Shown: positions 20,916 through 30,961, counted from the stretch's first letter. The stretch: DNA of 64,000 nt from Alphaproteobacteria bacterium (GCA_018222865.1 JAAEZM010000003.1:1-64000), one strand, 5' to 3'. Notes: generated by a model not told the origin, from the letters alone. A program made the numbers and translations.

Positions 20916-21814
20916 GCACTCAGCCGAGCACCCCGGAACCCAAGGCGGACCAGACGGCGCTGATCGCTGGTTTGTCCGCCTATCTGATCTGGGGCGTCTC
21001 GCCACTCTACTTTCAGATCCTCAATTTCGTTGATGCGTTTGAGATCATCATCCACCGGATTCTCTGGTCAGCCCCATTCCTGCTTGGTGTACTGGCCCTG
21101 TCCGGGAAGCTGGGTGAATTGCGGCCCGTCCTGCGTGATCGTCGTTCCATGCTCACCCTGCTGGCCACATCCGTTCTGATCTCGATCAATTGGTGGGGCT
21201 TTGTCTGGGCGGTGAATAATGGCCAGGTTCTGCAAGCCTCACTGGGCTATTATATCAATCCCCTGATGAGTGTAGCCGTTGGCGTCATCGTGTTGCGCGA
21301 ACCCTTGGGGCCCTGGCGGATAGCCGCCATTGCCCTGGCGAGCCTGGGTGTGCTCAACCAGATTATCTCAGTCGGTGAAGTACCCTGGATCTCGCTGCTC
21401 CTGGCTGTCAGCTTCACAGCCTATGGCTATCTGCGCAAAGTCATCCTGGTGGATGGGCGGATCGGGCTGTTCCTGGAAACGGCTTTCCTCTTCCCCATCG
21501 CGCTTATCCTGATGATCTGGCTTGGTCAGACGGGCCAGGTTCTTCAGGCCTCAGGCATTGGTGAGTTCGCGCTTCTAGCGACTGCGGGGGCTGTCACGAT
21601 CGTGCCCTTGCTGTTCTACATCATCGGGGCAAGGGGGCTGCGCCTTACGACGATGGGGATCATGCAATTCATGGCCCCAACCCTCCAGTTCGCGATTGGA
21701 ATTTGGGGTGGAGAGACATTCACCACCGCGCATATGGTCACCTTCGGCTTGATCTGGGCCGGAGTTGCGACTTTTACTTACAGCCAACTCCGCCGCCGAC
21801 ACTCACAGTCCTAA
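20912..21814 (+). CDS. rarD: EamA-family transporter RarD
   Basis: SAYLIWGVSPLYFQIL, IIIHRILWSAPF, NWWGFVWAVNNGQVLQASLGYYINPLMSV. Confidence 0.93.
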   Translation: MSTQPSTPEPKADQTALIAGLSAYLIWGVSPLYFQILNFVDAFEIIIHRILWSAPFLLGVLALSGKLGELRPVLRDRRSMLTLLATSVLISINWWGFVWAVNNGQVLQASLGYYINPLMSVAVGVIVLREPLGPWRIAAIALASLGVLNQIISVGEVPWISLLLAVSFTAYGYLRKVILVDGRIGLFLETAFLFPIALILMIWLGQTGQVLQASGIGEFALLATAGAVTIVPLLFYIIGARGLRLTTMGIMQFMAPTLQFAIGIWGGETFTTAHMVTFGLIWAGVATFTYSQLRRRHSQS

Positions 21815-21827
21815 GAAGAGATCATTG

Positions 21828-22787
21828 ATGAGCGATTTTCCCGCCCCCCAGCGTATTCGGACCAATGGGATTGAGCTCTCTGTGCATCTGGCCGGACCGG
21901 AAACCGGGCCAGCGCTCCTCCTGGCCCATGGTTGGCCTGAGCTGGCCTATTCCTGGAAGAACCAGGTCCAACCCCTGGCAGAGGCGGGCTACAGGGTGAT
22001 CATACCGGATCTGCGCGGATTTGGTGGCTCGGATTGCCCGACCGACGTTGAATCCTACACGATGGACATCATGGTCGCGGACCTGACGGGTCTGCTCGAT
22101 ACGCTGGGCCATGAAAAGGCGGTCTTCATCGGTCATGACTGGGGCGGGATCATTATCTGGCATGCTGCCATGCTGGCGCCGGAGCGGGTCGCTGGAGCAG
22201 TCGGCGTCAATACGCCTCACTTGCCGCGCGGCGCCAACCCGCCGACCGACGCCTTCATGGAGATGGGCGGACCGGATCATTACATCCTGAAATTCCAGGA
22301 AATCGGGTATGCGGAAGAGATCTTTACCGGACGTGAGGACGATTTCTTCGCCTTCATGATGGGCAAGCCTCCCAGCGCGGAGGAGCTCGATGGTCTGTAC
22401 CCGGCCATTACGCACATCCCCAAACTGTTCCAGGAATTCACAGGGCGAGCTGAAGAGCGCATGGTGGTCGGCCCAAAAGACCGGGCCTATTATGCGCAGG
22501 CCTATCGTCAATCCGGCTATGCCGGGGGGATCAATCTTTACCGGAATTTTGATCGCAACTGGGAGCGCATGGCCGGCGTCGATCATCGTCTCGACATGCC
22601 CTGTCTGATGATTTCTGCCGATGCCGATTTCATGCTTCCCCCGAAACTGGCCATGTGGATGCCAGCGCTTTGTCAGGACCTTGAGCATCACATCATTGCC
22701 GATTGCGGGCATTGGACGATGTGGGAGAAGCCCGAGGCGCTGAACGCGCATCTCGTGGACTGGCTCAAGCGACGCTTTCCAGCCTAA
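21828..22787 (+). CDS. Alpha/beta hydrolase, epoxide-hydrolase-like
   Basis: LLAHGWPELAYSWKNQV, FIGHDWGGIIIWHAA, C-terminal DCGHWTMWEKPEALN. Confidence 0.93.
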   Translation: MSDFPAPQRIRTNGIELSVHLAGPETGPALLLAHGWPELAYSWKNQVQPLAEAGYRVIIPDLRGFGGSDCPTDVESYTMDIMVADLTGLLDTLGHEKAVFIGHDWGGIIIWHAAMLAPERVAGAVGVNTPHLPRGANPPTDAFMEMGGPDHYILKFQEIGYAEEIFTGREDDFFAFMMGKPPSAEELDGLYPAITHIPKLFQEFTGRAEERMVVGPKDRAYYAQAYRQSGYAGGINLYRNFDRNWERMAGVDHRLDMPCLMISADADFMLPPKLAMWMPALCQDLEHHIIADCGHWTMWEKPEALNAHLVDWLKRRFPA

Positions 22788-22885
22788 GCAGGAAACGACC
22801 CACCCCACCACCATTGGGTGGCATAATAATACTTTTCTTGCTTTAGGAGACCACTCTTCCTATCCTCTGGTTGAAGGGGGTAGGG

Positions 22886-23308
22886 ATGAGCGAGTATTAC
22901 ACATCGCATATAGACCCTGAGACCAATATCGCCGTGATATCAGCGCGCGGAGTGGTTACACCTGAAGGCTTTTACGATGCCCAGGACCGCCTGCTGGAAA
23001 ACGTCGACTGGCGCGGTGATACCGACCTGCTGATCGTTCTGGAAGACGACACATCGCTTGAGGCGTTGTCCTTCAATACCTTATCGAAATTCGGTGCGCT
23101 CTTCCAAAGCTGGACCGTTCGGCACCGGCTTGGTCCTAAGCCCCTGACGGCCATTGTCTGCCGCAAGACCATCTTCAAACTGGCCCGCAATTTCTGGAAC
23201 TCGATGAACCGGGACGCCTGGATTGTAGAGGTCGCACTTATGCATTCTGAAGCTGAAGCGGTAGGCTGGATCCGCAATCGGCGCGAGGCTCAACTGGCCT
23301 CTGCTTAA
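22886..23308 (+). CDS. Hypothetical protein, possible STAS/SpoIIAA-like fold
   Basis: MSEYYTSHIDPETNIAVISARGVVTPEGFYDAQDRLLENVDWRGDTDLLIVLEDD... Confidence 0.7.
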   Translation: MSEYYTSHIDPETNIAVISARGVVTPEGFYDAQDRLLENVDWRGDTDLLIVLEDDTSLEALSFNTLSKFGALFQSWTVRHRLGPKPLTAIVCRKTIFKLARNFWNSMNRDAWIVEVALMHSEAEAVGWIRNRREAQLASA

Positions 23309-23312
23309 GGCA

Positions 23313-24452
23313 TCAAAGACAGGAATAGACCGCCTCGATCAACCGAGCGGGGCGTGGGTCACCGGCGAGATAGTGCTGCTGTCGGTTCATCACATAAGCA
23401 CATGACAAAGCCGCATCCGGATCCGCCATCGCCATGGATCCACCCCAGCCGGAATGGCCAATCGTGCGGAGCTGGTCACCATAGAGTTGATCATGGGTGT
23501 TGCGCATCACTCCAGCCGCCCAGGACAAGTCGAACGGCAGGACCTTGTCAGGACCGGCGACGCGCTCTGCAACCAATTCCTCAAGCACGGCGTCGGAAAT
23601 GAAGCGTTTGCCATCAAGATGCCCTTGCATGGCATAAACAGCCATCAGGCGCGCCAGGGCGCCAGCCGTTGCATGCGCATTGGCCGCCGGGAATTCAGCC
23701 ATCCGCCACTCTTTCGCGCCCTTGCGCCCCGGCGAGGACCAGGCCTTCAAAAAGGCGAGTTCGCGGATCGGATTGATATCGCCGAGCTGTGGCATCTGTT
23801 TGGGCATGGCGTGCTCTGCCGTACGTGCATGCTCGCTCTCGGGAAGACCGACATGAAAATCAATGCCTTTGGGCCCGCAGATCTCTTCACGCAAAATCGC
23901 GCCGATGGAACGGCCATCCGTGCGGCGCGCGAGCGCGTCGGCGATAAAACCAAACGTGATCGGATGATATCCAGACCCCTCACCGAGCGGCCAGAGCGGG
24001 CGCTGGCGGGCCAGCTTGTCTTCGATCAAGCCCGCATCGAACCAGTCGGAGGCTTCCATCGGCTCTGAGATCCCAGACAGGCCAGCCTGGTGAGAGAGCG
24101 CCTGCGCAACACTCACACCGCTTTTTCCTCCGCCGGCAAATTCAGGCCAGTAGTCGGCCACCGGCGCATCATATTCCAACAGGCCCCGATCGACCAATTT
24201 GGCGATGACCAGTGCCGCGACCGCCTTTCCTGTCGAGTAAACCGGGATCAATGTCTTCTCGGTCCATTCGCGGGATTTCTTGCGGTCTGCCCAGCCCCCA
24301 TGAATGTCGACCACGCGCTCACCATTCACCCGAACAGCAAATCCGGCGCCGATCTCGTCGTGATCACGCCAATTGGACAAAAACGCCTCGCGGACCGGTT
24401 CAAAACCAGGTGCAACAAAACCATGGATCTCGGGCAAAACAGTATCACTCAT
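23313..24452 (-). CDS. Serine hydrolase, beta-lactamase/EstB class C family
   Basis: IPVYSTGKAVAALVIAKLVDRGLLEYDAPVADYWPEFA (SxxK = STGK), GSGYHPITFGFIADALARR. Confidence 0.92.
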   Translation of the reverse strand: MSDTVLPEIHGFVAPGFEPVREAFLSNWRDHDEIGAGFAVRVNGERVVDIHGGWADRKKSREWTEKTLIPVYSTGKAVAALVIAKLVDRGLLEYDAPVADYWPEFAGGGKSGVSVAQALSHQAGLSGISEPMEASDWFDAGLIEDKLARQRPLWPLGEGSGYHPITFGFIADALARRTDGRSIGAILREEICGPKGIDFHVGLPESEHARTAEHAMPKQMPQLGDINPIRELAFLKAWSSPGRKGAKEWRMAEFPAANAHATAGALARLMAVYAMQGHLDGKRFISDAVLEELVAERVAGPDKVLPFDLSWAAGVMRNTHDQLYGDQLRTIGHSGWGGSMAMADPDAALSCAYVMNRQQHYLAGDPRPARLIEAVYSCL

Positions 24453-24502
24453 GCTTCACGGGCTAACCTGTTCCGGCCCGCTCGATCAAGCGGGGAATGG
24501 GG

Positions 24503-25372
24503 CTAGAACAGCGCCTCGGCCTGAAGGTCGACCAGAGGCTCTGCCAGGACGTCCTGAGCAGCCACCAGAGGCAATTCAGGAGACCGCCACTCATTTGCTC
24601 GCATCACCACGCTAAGCGTTGCCGCAACCCCTTGTTCCAAGGCGCGTTTCGGCCCCACACCCGCCAGAATGCGCTCCACGAAACAGGCGGTCAGCAAATC
24701 TCCGGTGCCGCTGGGGGCTTTCTCGCAGCGCTCATGAGTGACCAGCCAGCCTTCATGGGCATCGACATACATCACGCCAATCTTCCCATGCCGCGGCAGA
24801 GAACTGACCAGAACCGGGCGTTCCAGTGACTGCGCCGCACGGATCATCGAACCGAAGTCCGAGAGATTGCGCCCCGTGATCTCAGCAAGCTCGAAGGCAT
24901 TAGGCGTGACAAGGTCCGCCCGTCGCACCAATTGATCCTTGATCGCCGCAGCAATGGCGGACGAAATATATAATCCGCCCGGCGCATCGCCCATTACCGG
25001 ATCCACGACCGTCAAAGGCTCGTCGGCATAGGCCTTCAGCCCGTTATGGGAGCGCGGTGCTTTGCGGACCGCGTCGATTACCTCCGCCGCTTCGAAAACC
25101 TGTCCCGCATCAGCGAAATAGCCGGTAATCACCACGTCAGTCAGATTAAGAAGGCCTTGCTCGGCTATCCCGGAGAGCATGCTCTCCATCACATCCTGCC
25201 CAACCGCATCACCACCCGGATCGCCCCAACCAGGATGACGGCCATACAAAACGGTCGGCACCAGCATGGTGTCGATTTTCGCAGCATTGAGCACGCGTTG
25301 GGTCACACCGCCGCCGACCATGGAGCCGGCGACATGACTGGTAAGCAAAAGCGCCATCGGCATGATTTTCAT
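24503..25372 (-). CDS. pdxY: Pyridoxal kinase, PfkB/ribokinase family
   Basis: LLLTSHVAGSMVGGGVTQRVL, VVDPVMGDAPGGLYIS, ADLVTPNAFELAEITGR, GTGDLLTACFVERIL. Confidence 0.9.
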   Translation of the reverse strand: MKIMPMALLLTSHVAGSMVGGGVTQRVLNAAKIDTMLVPTVLYGRHPGWGDPGGDAVGQDVMESMLSGIAEQGLLNLTDVVITGYFADAGQVFEAAEVIDAVRKAPRSHNGLKAYADEPLTVVDPVMGDAPGGLYISSAIAAAIKDQLVRRADLVTPNAFELAEITGRNLSDFGSMIRAAQSLERPVLVSSLPRHGKIGVMYVDAHEGWLVTHERCEKAPSGTGDLLTACFVERILAGVGPKRALEQGVAATLSVVMRANEWRSPELPLVAAQDVLAEPLVDLQAEALF

Positions 25373-25407
25373 GCTATATCGCTTCGTACCACTACGGAAA
25401 GCCTTTC

Positions 25408-26256
25408 ATGAGACGCCTGATCCGCTCCGCCCTTTTTGTCCCGGCAAGTAAGCCGCGCGCCATTGAAAAAGCCGCGATTCTTGGCGCGGACATGCTGATC
25501 CTTGACCTGGAAGACGCTGTCGGGCCGCAGGAAAAGGACGCCGGCCGAGAAGCCGTCGCGCAAGCATTGAAATCGTGGGAAGGGTCCGGCGCCTTGCGTG
25601 CAGTGCGGATAAACGGGCTGACCACATCTTGGGGCAGCGCCGACATCGCGGCTGCAGCCAGTGCGGATCTCGTCGTCTTGCCGAAGGTTGAACAGGTCGG
25701 CGACCTCCACGAAGCTCGCTCTGCGCTGAACGCCCAAGGATCCTCCATCCCGATCTGGGCAATGATCGAAACACCGCGCTCGCTCCTCAACCTTGCCGGT
25801 ATCGCTGCCGCTACCGGCACCGGGCTGGGCGGGTTGATCGCTGGCACCAATGATTTGTGCAAGGAGTTGCACTGCTCGCCTGATCGCGACCGTATGGCCC
25901 TGCTTGCACATCTCAGTCAGATCGTTTGCGCCGCTCGGGCTTATCAGCTTTACGCGCTCGATGGTGTCTATAATCAATTCCTCGATCCGAAAGGGTTTCG
26001 AGCCGAAGCCGAGCAGAGCCATCTGCTCGGTTTCAATGGCAAGACCTTGATCCACCCAAATCAGGTCGATCTCGCCCATCTCTATTTCGGACCCAGTGCC
26101 CATGAACTCGAACAAGCGGCTCGCATCGTGGCCGCATTTGCTGCCCCGGAGAATGCCGGCAAGGGCGTGATTTCGCTGGACGGACAGATGATTGAACGCC
26201 TGCATTTGGAGCAAGCGCGCGCGCTTTTGGCGATGGGCAGTGATAACGACGCCTGA
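25408..26256 (+). CDS. HpcH/HpaI aldolase/citrate lyase family (CitE-like CoA ester lyase)
   Basis: SALFVPASKPRAIEKAAILGADMLILDLEDAVGPQEKDAGR, FNGKTLIHPNQVD. Confidence 0.92.
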   Translation: MRRLIRSALFVPASKPRAIEKAAILGADMLILDLEDAVGPQEKDAGREAVAQALKSWEGSGALRAVRINGLTTSWGSADIAAAASADLVVLPKVEQVGDLHEARSALNAQGSSIPIWAMIETPRSLLNLAGIAAATGTGLGGLIAGTNDLCKELHCSPDRDRMALLAHLSQIVCAARAYQLYALDGVYNQFLDPKGFRAEAEQSHLLGFNGKTLIHPNQVDLAHLYFGPSAHELEQAARIVAAFAAPENAGKGVISLDGQMIERLHLEQARALLAMGSDNDA

Positions 26257-26341
26257 TTCAGGATTTCATGAAATCGCAGCTCAGCGCTTGAACCTTATGG
26301 TCAAGTTCGGCTTTGATCAGTGCCCGAAAAGGAAAAGAAGA

Positions 26342-26692
26342 ATGTCTCAGACCACTATTTGGCACAATCCGCGCTGTTCCAAGTCCCGACAGACGCTGGC
26401 ACTTCTGGAAGCACGCGGCGGCGAGCTCAATGTCCGTGAATACATGACGGACCTGCCAAGTGTCGATGAACTCAAAAATGTCGCGAAACAGCTTGGCTAT
26501 ACGTCTGCCCATGAGTGGCTGCGCAAGAATGAAGCGATCTATCGGGATCTCGGCCTCAAGGCCATTGAGGATGAAGAGACACTTTTCAAGGCGATGTCAG
26601 AAAACCCGCGCCTCATCGAGCGTCCGGTCGTTATTCATGAGGGGCGCGCCATGATCGGGCGGCCACCCGAGCAAGTTCTCGAACTCTTCTAG
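26342..26692 (+). CDS. Arsenate reductase (ArsC/YfgD family, glutaredoxin-like)
   Basis: MSQTTIWHNPRCSKSRQTLALLEARG, RPVVIHEGRAMIGRPPEQVLEL. Confidence 0.92.
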   Translation: MSQTTIWHNPRCSKSRQTLALLEARGGELNVREYMTDLPSVDELKNVAKQLGYTSAHEWLRKNEAIYRDLGLKAIEDEETLFKAMSENPRLIERPVVIHEGRAMIGRPPEQVLELF

Positions 26693-26827
26693 CGCCCGAG
26701 CAAACGTCTTTTTGACATCCCGCGCGACGAAAACCGCCAATTACTTGTGGCGTTTTCGTGACACCCGCCTATTATGGTTGCCAATCGAAACTGAGTCGCG
26801 CTCCGCGATGTTTCGAATGGGGAGATC

Positions 26828-28894
26828 ATGTCGGACGACGTGCTCGCGCATCGCTATCTCCAAACCATCGCGCTCGATCTGATCGCGACGCCGGAAGAAC
26901 ATTATCTCGAAGAATTTGTTCGGGCAGCAGGCAAGGCGTTCGAAGCCGATATGGTCCTGATCAGCCGGATCACATCAACCGATGAACCTGTTGACGCCTA
27001 CGCGATTTATGATGCCAGCGGTCAGGCTGACGCCTACAGCTATCCGCTGCGCGGCACGCCGTGCGAACTGGTGTTCCAGGACGAGAAACCCTTCGTCTGC
27101 CCTAGCGAGCTTCAAGCGTTTTTCCCGGAAGATGCTGATCTTCAAGATTTTGACCTGAATGCCTATGTCGGCCTGCCGCTCAACGATAGAAATGGCGCAT
27201 GTTTCGGCCTGATTGCGGCCCTCTGGCGGGGGACACCGCCCAATCCCGATGCCGTCCTTGATGTCTTTCGACGAGTTGAGGCCCGTCTCGTATCGGGTGT
27301 CGAGCGAATTGATCGCACCCGGAGCGAAAAACAAGCGCTGACGAACCAGCTCGACCTCCTCTCCAATCGCATGAATGTCGCGCTCGACAGTTCAGGAATC
27401 GGGGTTTGGGACTATGCATTGGAGAGCGGCGAACTGATCTGGGATTATCGGATGTGCATCCTTTATGGCGAACCGCCCGGAACCCAACCCGACGGATCAG
27501 ACCATTGGGTGCGGGCGCTGCACCCGGAGGACCGCCCTGCAGCCGAAGCCGCTTTTCAACGCTCGTTTGAAACCGGAGAAGAATTTCACGCCCAGTTCCG
27601 GATCATCCGGCGCGATGGGTGCGTGCGATGGATCCGGGCCACAGCCCAACTTGTTGAGCTCGCCTCGAGCGAGCGGCGGATGATCGGCTGTAATATCGAC
27701 ATCACGGATGATGTTCTACGCCGGCAGGAACTGGAAGAGAAGCAAGCCGCTGCCGAAGCAGCCAATATCGCTAAATCGCAATTCCTTGCGAATATGAGCC
27801 ATGAAATCCGAACGCCTCTGAATGGGGTTCTGGGCATGGCTCAACTCATGGGCCGGACGGAATTATCCGAACGTCAGCAGCGCTATATCAGCACGATCTT
27901 GTCTTCCGGTCGGACCCTTCTGGAGTTGATCGATGGCGTGCTGGACATCTCCCGGATCGAAACGGGGAATGTCCAGATTCAGGAAAGCGCATTCTCGCTG
28001 GAGGATGTTGTCGAGACCGCCATCGGATCTGTGGCGGGCACCGCCCGCGAAAAGGGGCTGACCCTGACATATGATATCGCACCGAACCTGGCAGATGGGC
28101 GACGGGGCGATGTCAAAAGACTCAATCAGGTTTTGGTCAACCTCCTCGGGAATGGCGTCAAATTCACCGATTTGGGACGTGTAAGGCTGACCGTTTTTGA
28201 AACCGATACAGCTCGCCTGCGTTTCGAAGTAAAGGACACCGGAATCGGTATTGATCCTGAACAGGCGGAAACCCTGTTTGATCGTTTTTCCCAGGCAGAC
28301 ATTTCTGATACGCGCGAATTCGGCGGGGCGGGTCTTGGCCTCGCCATCTGCAAGGAATTGATCACCCTCATGGGCGGTGAGATCAGTTTTGATAGCCAGA
28401 TTGGCGAGGGATCCACCTTCTGGTTTGAGGTCGACTTGCCGATCGACGCATCCACGGCGCACGCCGATTCACTCGACATCCCAGCAAAGACATCTGCCGA
28501 AACGCCGACACGTCCCGCAACAACCGTACTGATCGTCGAGGATGTCGAGCATAATCGTGACATCCTGGTCGATGCGCTGTCAGCAGAAGGCTATCAGGTC
28601 CGCACCGCGGAAAACGGGCTCGTGGCCCTGGATGTGTGGTCTGCTGAACCGATAGACGCCATCCTGCTCGATCTGCAAATGCCGGTCATGTCCGGAGAGG
28701 AGGTCATCACCGCCATCCGGAAGTCTGAAAGCGCGGCCGCGGCGATCCCAATCATCGCCATTACAGCCGATGCGACCCGCGAAACTCAGTCGCGCATCCA
28801 GGCGCTCGGCGCAGATGAATATTTTAGTAAACCCTTGGACTTGAGCGCCATGCTGGCGAGCTTAGACTCGCAGCTTCGAATGGCCGCTGAATAG
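26828..28894 (+). CDS. Hybrid sensor histidine kinase (GAF-PAS-HisKA-HATPase-REC)
   Basis: FLANMSHEIRTPLNGVLGMAQLM, VLVNLLGNGVKFTD, DTREFGGAGLGLAICKELITLMGGEI, receiver LIVEDVEHNRDIL...ILLDLQMPVMSG...SKPLDLSAM. Confidence 0.95.
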   Translation: MSDDVLAHRYLQTIALDLIATPEEHYLEEFVRAAGKAFEADMVLISRITSTDEPVDAYAIYDASGQADAYSYPLRGTPCELVFQDEKPFVCPSELQAFFPEDADLQDFDLNAYVGLPLNDRNGACFGLIAALWRGTPPNPDAVLDVFRRVEARLVSGVERIDRTRSEKQALTNQLDLLSNRMNVALDSSGIGVWDYALESGELIWDYRMCILYGEPPGTQPDGSDHWVRALHPEDRPAAEAAFQRSFETGEEFHAQFRIIRRDGCVRWIRATAQLVELASSERRMIGCNIDITDDVLRRQELEEKQAAAEAANIAKSQFLANMSHEIRTPLNGVLGMAQLMGRTELSERQQRYISTILSSGRTLLELIDGVLDISRIETGNVQIQESAFSLEDVVETAIGSVAGTAREKGLTLTYDIAPNLADGRRGDVKRLNQVLVNLLGNGVKFTDLGRVRLTVFETDTARLRFEVKDTGIGIDPEQAETLFDRFSQADISDTREFGGAGLGLAICKELITLMGGEISFDSQIGEGSTFWFEVDLPIDASTAHADSLDIPAKTSAETPTRPATTVLIVEDVEHNRDILVDALSAEGYQVRTAENGLVALDVWSAEPIDAILLDLQMPVMSGEEVITAIRKSESAAAAIPIIAITADATRETQSRIQALGADEYFSKPLDLSAMLASLDSQLRMAAE

Positions 28895-28908
28895 AAAGCC
28901 TTCACGAC

Positions 28909-29280
28909 ATGCCGCGAGTAGCCGTAATTGACGACGATCCTGTCGAACACCTTCTTATTACTGAAATGGGCGGCGATCTCATGCCTGAGGCAGAGTTTGA
29001 GTGCTTCACCACCCTTGACGCCTTTTTGCAGAGCGATGTGAGCACCTTCACGCACATCTTTCTCGACCGGAGGCTGCCGCCTTATAACGAGTATCAAGAA
29101 ACGCTGCCGGAAATCGCGGCGACCGGCTTTAGTGGTGATCTTGTCATGATGACGGCTCATGATCCTGGCCAGGATCTCGGAACGTTCGAATTCAAGCTCA
29201 TCGGTCCCATCGACAAGCTGGAACTCATCAGGCCGGACATTCTCACCCCAATCCTCGCGGGTGAATATCTCGCTGCCTAG
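28909..29280 (+). CDS. Stand-alone receiver-like protein, somewhat divergent
   Basis: MPRVAVIDDDPVEHLLITEMGG..., HIFLDRRLPPYNEYQ, DLVMMTAHDPGQ, GPIDKLELI; directly downstream of the hybrid kinase. Confidence 0.8.
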   Translation: MPRVAVIDDDPVEHLLITEMGGDLMPEAEFECFTTLDAFLQSDVSTFTHIFLDRRLPPYNEYQETLPEIAATGFSGDLVMMTAHDPGQDLGTFEFKLIGPIDKLELIRPDILTPILAGEYLAA

Positions 29281-30173
29281 GGCTGCAACAAGCTGCCGAT
29301 CGATTCTCCAATGGCGCGGGCTTCATCCGAGCGCGCGGATCCGCGGCGCCAGGCAATACCGATTTCGCGTCCGATCATCGGTGGATTGAAGGCTTTGAGT
29401 ACGACATCCATCTGATCGACCAATCCCGCATCTACCGCGAGCTTTGGCACAAGCGTGACGCCCAGGCCGGATTTGACCATCTGAACCAGCGTGTGAAGGC
29501 TCGTGGCGGCAAAATCAGAGCGAGCTCGCCCCGCTGAACACGCCGAAAGAACGTGGTCACGCAGACAATGCCCATCTTCAAGTAAAAGCATGGGCTCTTC
29601 GGACAAGTCGGCAATCTCGAGCGTTTCGCGCCCCGCGAAAGGATGGTCTGGTGAGCAACACAGCATGAATTCGTCCGTGCCCAGGGAATGCGTATCAATC
29701 AGTGCCGCCTCATAGGGCAGGGCGATCAATGCCGCATCCAGGCGGCGCTCACGCAGCGCATCCATCAGCCGCTCCGTGAGATCCTCGCGCAGATAGAGTT
29801 TGAGATCGGGATAGGCCGAGCGCAAAGTTGGCAAGACTTGCGGCAGCAAGAAGGGTGCGATGGTCGGGATAACACCGAGCTTGAAGGGACCACTCAGAGG
29901 CTCGCCGGCAGCCTGCGCGGCCGTCACCAGGTCCTCCGCCTCCGTCATCACGCGCCGAGCGCGTTCGAGCACTGTTTCGCCGGCCGGGGTCAGCACTGCG
30001 CCGCGCGCCCCTCGCTCGACCAGCACCACGCCCAGAATCGCTTCAAGTTCCTTTATTGCAGCACTCAAAGTGGGTTGGGTAACATGCGTCGCCTCGGCGG
30101 CGCGGCTGAAACTTCCATGATCGGCGAGCGCAATCAGGAACTGAAGCTGACGGAGTGTGGGGAGTAAAGTCAT
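29277..30173 (-). CDS. oxyR: LysR-family hydrogen-peroxide regulator OxyR
   Basis: LysR HTH FLIALADHGSFSRAAEATHVTQPTLSAAIKELE; redox cysteines in EDGHCLRDHVLSACSAG; divergent from ahpC. Confidence 0.94.
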   Translation of the reverse strand: MTLLPTLRQLQFLIALADHGSFSRAAEATHVTQPTLSAAIKELEAILGVVLVERGARGAVLTPAGETVLERARRVMTEAEDLVTAAQAAGEPLSGPFKLGVIPTIAPFLLPQVLPTLRSAYPDLKLYLREDLTERLMDALRERRLDAALIALPYEAALIDTHSLGTDEFMLCCSPDHPFAGRETLEIADLSEEPMLLLEDGHCLRDHVLSACSAGRARSDFAATSLHTLVQMVKSGLGVTLVPKLAVDAGLVDQMDVVLKAFNPPMIGREIGIAWRRGSARSDEARAIGESIGSLLQP

Positions 30174-30176
30174 GGT

Positions 30177-30191
30177 ATAGATTATAGCTAT
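30177..30191. promoter_or_regulatory. Candidate OxyR/LysR-type operator
   Basis: ATAG-ATTATAG-CTAT (ATAG-N7-CTAT, T-N11-A) next to the oxyR start codon in the oxyR/ahpC divergent region. Confidence 0.45.
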
Positions 30192-30298
30192 GCACTTCCA
30201 AAAAACAATCCATTGGATTTATCAGCAAACCACAGCATATACACCGCCGCATACAGCGCCGGAACGATGGTCGGTCCGGCAAATAACTGGAGAACACC

Positions 30299-30844
30299 AT
30301 GCTGGGTATTGGCGAAAAACTGCCTGAATTCGAAATCGTTGGCGTTAAGCCGGGCTTCAACGCACATGAAGAGAACGGTGAGTCCGCGTTCGAGGCGGTC
30401 AACCAGGACAGCTTTGAAGGCAAGTGGAAGGTTATCTTCTTCTATCCGAAAGACTTCACCTTCGTCTGCCCGACCGAGATCGTGGCTTTCGCCAATCTGG
30501 CTGAAGAATTCGCTGATCGCGACGCGGTTGTCATGGGCGGTTCTTCCGACAATGAATTCTGTAAGCTGGCTTGGCGCCGCGAGCACCCGGACCTGGACAA
30601 GCTCGGCATGTGGCAGTTCGCTGACACCACCGGCTCCCTGATCGACAGCCTGGGCATTCGCTCTGAAGAAGGCGTTGCTTACCGCGCGACCTTCATCGTC
30701 GATCCGCACAATGTCATCCAGCACGTCTACGTCACCAACCTCAATGTCGGCCGTAACCCGGAAGACACGCTGCGCGTTCTCGACGCGCTGCAGACGGACG
30801 AGCTCTGCCCGTGTAACCGTCCGGTGGGCGGCGACACGCTCTAA
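30299..30844 (+). CDS. ahpC: Peroxiredoxin (AhpC family)
   Basis: FYPKDFTFVCPTEIVAFANL and resolving Cys in DELCPCNRPVGGDTL. Confidence 0.96.
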   Translation: MLGIGEKLPEFEIVGVKPGFNAHEENGESAFEAVNQDSFEGKWKVIFFYPKDFTFVCPTEIVAFANLAEEFADRDAVVMGGSSDNEFCKLAWRREHPDLDKLGMWQFADTTGSLIDSLGIRSEEGVAYRATFIVDPHNVIQHVYVTNLNVGRNPEDTLRVLDALQTDELCPCNRPVGGDTL

Positions 30845-30961
30845 TCCCCCGACCGTTACCGTCAGACCCTGCTGACGGAACCAGAGCGCTGCAGCCTGCA
30901 AAACACGATGTAGGCTGCAGCTCTTCTGCCTGCCCCCCATTTCGCGCCTAGGAGCTATCCC

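Noticed and set aside
25369-26214. 281 aa minus-strand ORF opposite the CoA ester lyase gene
   Set aside because: Shadow ORF of a well supported plus-strand gene.
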